Origin: an uncultured Collinsella sp.
GTDB taxonomy: Bacteria; Actinomycetota; Coriobacteriia; Coriobacteriales; Coriobacteriaceae
Direction of reading: 5' to 3'
Length of the DNA stretch: 32,265 nt
Assembly (NCBI GenBank): GCA_900755685.1
Contig: CAAEHI010000053.1
Span: forward strand, 1-32,265
A model generated the notes under the pieces. The model saw only the letters and a list, made by a program, of their open reading frames with translations, was not told the origin of the DNA and did no database searches. The stretch's first letter is position 1. Every line of letters begins with the position of its first letter. A program made the position numbers and the translations under genes. Positions 30,261 to 32,265 of the stretch are shown piece after piece.

Positions 30261-31142
30261 ATGGAGTTTGTTCTTGATAACGGTTCTATTCGTGTGGCAC
30301 TGAGCACGGCTGGCGGATCGTTCACTTCGATTAAAGCCAACGGTCGCGAGTACCTGTGGCAGGGCGATCCTTCGGTCTGGTCGGGCCAGGCACCCATTTG
30401 CTTTCCGATTTGCGGCGGCCTTCGCGACGGTCACGCAATGACCATGGGCGGCCGCGAGGTTAAGCTCGCCCGCCACGGCTTTGCGCGCAAACAGGAGTGG
30501 AAGCTCGAGGAACAGAGTGACAACATGGTTGCGCTGAGCCTAAGCTCTGCCGACCATGCCGAGTTGCTCGAGCAGTACCCGTATCCGTTTAAGATCGTTG
30601 CTCGTTACACGATCGATGCGGAGAAGGTGGCCGTGTCGTACGAGGTGACCAATGAGGGCACCGAGGACATGCCGTTCTTTGTGGGCGGTCACCCTGGCTT
30701 TAAGTGCCCGCTTGACGAGGGCGAGTCCTATGACGACTACGAGCTCCGTTTTGAGCAGCGCGAGGCCGCCGAGCTCTGTACTGCCGTTCCCTCGACGGGC
30801 CTGATTGATGTTGAGCATCGCAGCAAGAACCCGATGGTTGGCCATGACCTGCCGCTGACCCACGAACTCTTTGACTTCGCGGAGACCATCTTTGACGTGC
30901 TCGAGAGCCGCGTGGTTACGCTGACCAAGAAGACCGAGGACAAGGGCGTGCGCCTGACGTTCCCCGATATGCCGTACCTGATTGTGTGGAGCAAGCCCGA
31001 GGGTGACTTTGTGGCCGTGGAACCGTGGGGCGGCCTGTCCACCTGCTCCGACGAGGACGATATTCTGGAGCACAAGCGCGGCTGCCTGGTGGCCAAGCCG
31101 GGGGAGACCGTCACCCGCGGCTTTGAGATCGAGATCCTTTAA
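30261..31142 (+). CDS. lacX: LacX-type aldose 1-epimerase family protein, copy 2
   Basis: This 293-residue paralogue of the protein at 629-1510 has the same length and the same blocks: STAGGSFTSIKANGREYLWQ, APICFPICGGLRDGHAM, ARHGFARKQEWKL and GGHPGFKCPLDEGE. AAAGGGAAGG precedes ATG 30261. It lies downstream of lacA-lacB and 54 nt before lacC, an arrangement like lactococcal lac operons with their terminal lacX, so this copy is the better candidate for the true lac operon member. Differences between the copies are scattered, not clustered, so both appear functional. Confidence 0.87.
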   Translation: MEFVLDNGSIRVALSTAGGSFTSIKANGREYLWQGDPSVWSGQAPICFPICGGLRDGHAMTMGGREVKLARHGFARKQEWKLEEQSDNMVALSLSSADHAELLEQYPYPFKIVARYTIDAEKVAVSYEVTNEGTEDMPFFVGGHPGFKCPLDEGESYDDYELRFEQREAAELCTAVPSTGLIDVEHRSKNPMVGHDLPLTHELFDFAETIFDVLESRVVTLTKKTEDKGVRLTFPDMPYLIVWSKPEGDFVAVEPWGGLSTCSDEDDILEHKRGCLVAKPGETVTRGFEIEIL

Positions 31143-31196
31143 CGAGCTATCGTATGTTTGGGGTGGGTCATGCCGCCCCGGAAACAGGAGTTCAAT

Positions 31197-32132
31197 ATGA
31201 TTCTGACCGTTACCATGAACCCGTCGATTGATACGCGCTATCAGCTCGACAAGTTGATCATCGACGACGTGAACCGCGTGACGCCCGAAAAGACCGCTGG
31301 CGGCAAGGGCCTCAACGTGAGCCGCGTGCTGCTGCAGCTGGGCGACGACGTGCTCGCGACCGGTCTGCTCGGCGGCCACATGGGTGCCTATATGGCCGAG
31401 CTCATGGATGCCGATGGCGTCAAGAATGACTTTGTGCCCATCGCCGGTGAGACGCGCATTTGCCTGAATATCCTGCACGAGGGTAATCAGACCGAGCTGC
31501 TGGAGAGCGGCCCGCAGATCGCCCCGGCCGAGATCGAGGCCTTTACGGCCAAGTTTGCCGAGCTTGCAGCGAAGGCGGACGTTGTGACGCTTTCGGGCTC
31601 GCTGCCGCGTGGCGTCGATGCCGGCTACTATGCCGAGCTCGTCAAGATCGCCGAGGAGGCGGGCGCCAAGGTGCTGCTCGATACCTCGGGTGCATCGCTG
31701 GAGGCCGCGCTGGAGTCCGACGCTAAGCCTGAGCTCGTAAAGCCCAACCTGACCGAGATTAACGGACTGCTGGGTACGTCCTTTACGACCGATGATGTCG
31801 ATGCCCTGCGCGAGGCGCTTGCCGCCGATGACCGTTTTGCCGGTATTCCCTGGGTTGTCGTTTCGATGGGCGCTGCCGGTTCGGTGGGCTTCCATGAGGG
31901 TCGCGCGTTCCGCGCCAAGACGCCTGCGATTGCGGCTGTGAACGCGACGGGTTCCGGCGACTCGACCATCGCCGGCTTTGCGCATGCCATTGCTGCTGGT
32001 GCCGATGACGTCACGGTGCTCAAGACCGCCAATACCTGCGGCAAGCTCAACGCCATGGATCCCAAGACCGGTCACCTGGTCATGGACCGCTGGGATGAGG
32101 TCTACAACAGCGTTGTCGTGACTGAACTGTAG
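31197..32132 (+). CDS. lacC: Tagatose-6-phosphate kinase, copy 2
   Basis: The 311-residue PfkB-family kinase is collinear with the copy at 1570-2505. It has TMNPSIDTRYQLDKL, GGKGLNVSRVL, VTLSGSLPRGVDAGYYAEL and the catalytic ATGSGDS (Asp255). It phosphorylates tagatose-6-phosphate to tagatose-1,6-bisphosphate, by context. ACAGGAG lies before ATG 31197; an upstream in-frame ATG at 31158 lacks a site. No lacD follows in the remaining 130 nt. A hairpin starts one base after the stop codon. Confidence 0.9.
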   Translation: MILTVTMNPSIDTRYQLDKLIIDDVNRVTPEKTAGGKGLNVSRVLLQLGDDVLATGLLGGHMGAYMAELMDADGVKNDFVPIAGETRICLNILHEGNQTELLESGPQIAPAEIEAFTAKFAELAAKADVVTLSGSLPRGVDAGYYAELVKIAEEAGAKVLLDTSGASLEAALESDAKPELVKPNLTEINGLLGTSFTTDDVDALREALAADDRFAGIPWVVVSMGAAGSVGFHEGRAFRAKTPAIAAVNATGSGDSTIAGFAHAIAAGADDVTVLKTANTCGKLNAMDPKTGHLVMDRWDEVYNSVVVTEL

Positions 32133-32133
32133 G

Positions 32134-32161
32134 GTTACGCGGTTTTATCAAACCGCGTAAC
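32134..32161. terminator. Post-stop hairpin repeat, copy 2, probable terminator
   Basis: The stem GTTACGCGGTTT/AAACCGCGTAAC around TATC is the same as at 29888. It lies between lacC copy 2 and the apparent convergent gene end at 32202, a place where a two-way terminator is expected; no T tract follows it on either strand. Confidence 0.5.
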
Positions 32162-32201
32162 GGCGCGACGCTGCAAACGCCCCTAAGCGGCAATCTGACG
32201 T

Positions 32202-32265
32202 TCAATCGTCGGGCATGACCAAAAGGTCAATGCCCTCCTCTTTCACGTCACCTTGCTCGCTTAGG
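32202..32265 (-). CDS. C-terminal end of an unknown protein (runs off the window)
   Basis: The minus strand reads LSEQGDVKEEGIDLLVMPDD then TGA (32202-32204). The acidic, regular composition and clean stop suggest a real protein tail, convergent to lacC. Twenty-one codons are too few to identify it. The same stretch also contains inverted repeats (GGGCATGACC/GGTCAATGCCC), so a structured non-coding element is an alternative. Confidence 0.4.
   Translation of the reverse strand, partial: LSEQGDVKEEGIDLLVMPDD

Noticed and set aside
29889..30476. Minus-strand open frames between lacB and lacX copy 2
   Set aside because: They have Arg/Ser-rich translations over nested palindromes and run into lacX antisense, with no ribosome site. 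They are better explained as repeat-derived.

Overview
The window looks like a chromosomal segment of a high-GC Gram-positive gut actinobacterium, most probably a Collinsella-like member of the Coriobacteriia. This is inferred from the G+C-rich codon usage, the SD-type ribosome sites, and a lac/tagatose gene set combined with lactose-family PTS permeases. No rRNA or other strict taxonomic marker is present. The theme is uptake of beta-galactoside or beta-glucoside sugars by phosphotransferase systems and breakdown through the tagatose-6-phosphate pathway.

Left end (1-5.7 kb): a partial flavodoxin gene on the minus strand, then a first lacX-lacC pair (LacX-like aldose epimerase, tagatose-6-phosphate kinase), the decayed tail of a NagA-like deacetylase, a strong terminator, a tRNA-Thr(CGT), an orphan mannose-family PTS IIB whose phosphorylatable His is replaced by Tyr, and divergent galM and deoR/lacR-type genes. 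Centre left (5.7-12 kb): an apparently AT-richer block with a GntR regulator, a DUF7916-type TIM-barrel protein and a IICB permease. A deoR gene fragment related to the intact upstream deoR lies beyond it, followed by a Fic gene with a 32-bp-arm inverted repeat at its promoter.

Centre right (12-26.7 kb): three successive modules, each with one GH1 6-phospho-glycosidase, one lactose-family IICB permease and one divergent LacI regulator. The third permease/hydrolase pair is the best LacE/LacG match. Each divergent intergenic region carries its own version of a CG-centred palindromic operator. Right end (26.7-32.3 kb): the only IIA(Lac) subunit (lacF), an unknown membrane protein, lacA-lacB (galactose-6-phosphate isomerase), and a second lacX-lacC pair. 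The window ends in what looks like the tail of a convergent gene.

Together the genes predict import and phosphorylation of lactose-like disaccharides (four IICB permeases and one visible IIA), hydrolysis by GH1 enzymes, isomerisation by LacAB and phosphorylation by LacC. The final aldolase (LacD) is not in the window. The most unusual feature is a family of twelve palindromic units, every one exactly 55 bp, in four arrays with a repeat period of about 80 bp. All lie in one orientation, and three of the four arrays sit between convergent genes. Other shared signals are a CGGT-N3-CGGT direct repeat in front of most sugar promoters, a TGTTC-N5-TGTTY motif in front of lacR/galM, lacF and lacA, and hairpins in all three hydrolase/permease intercistronic gaps.
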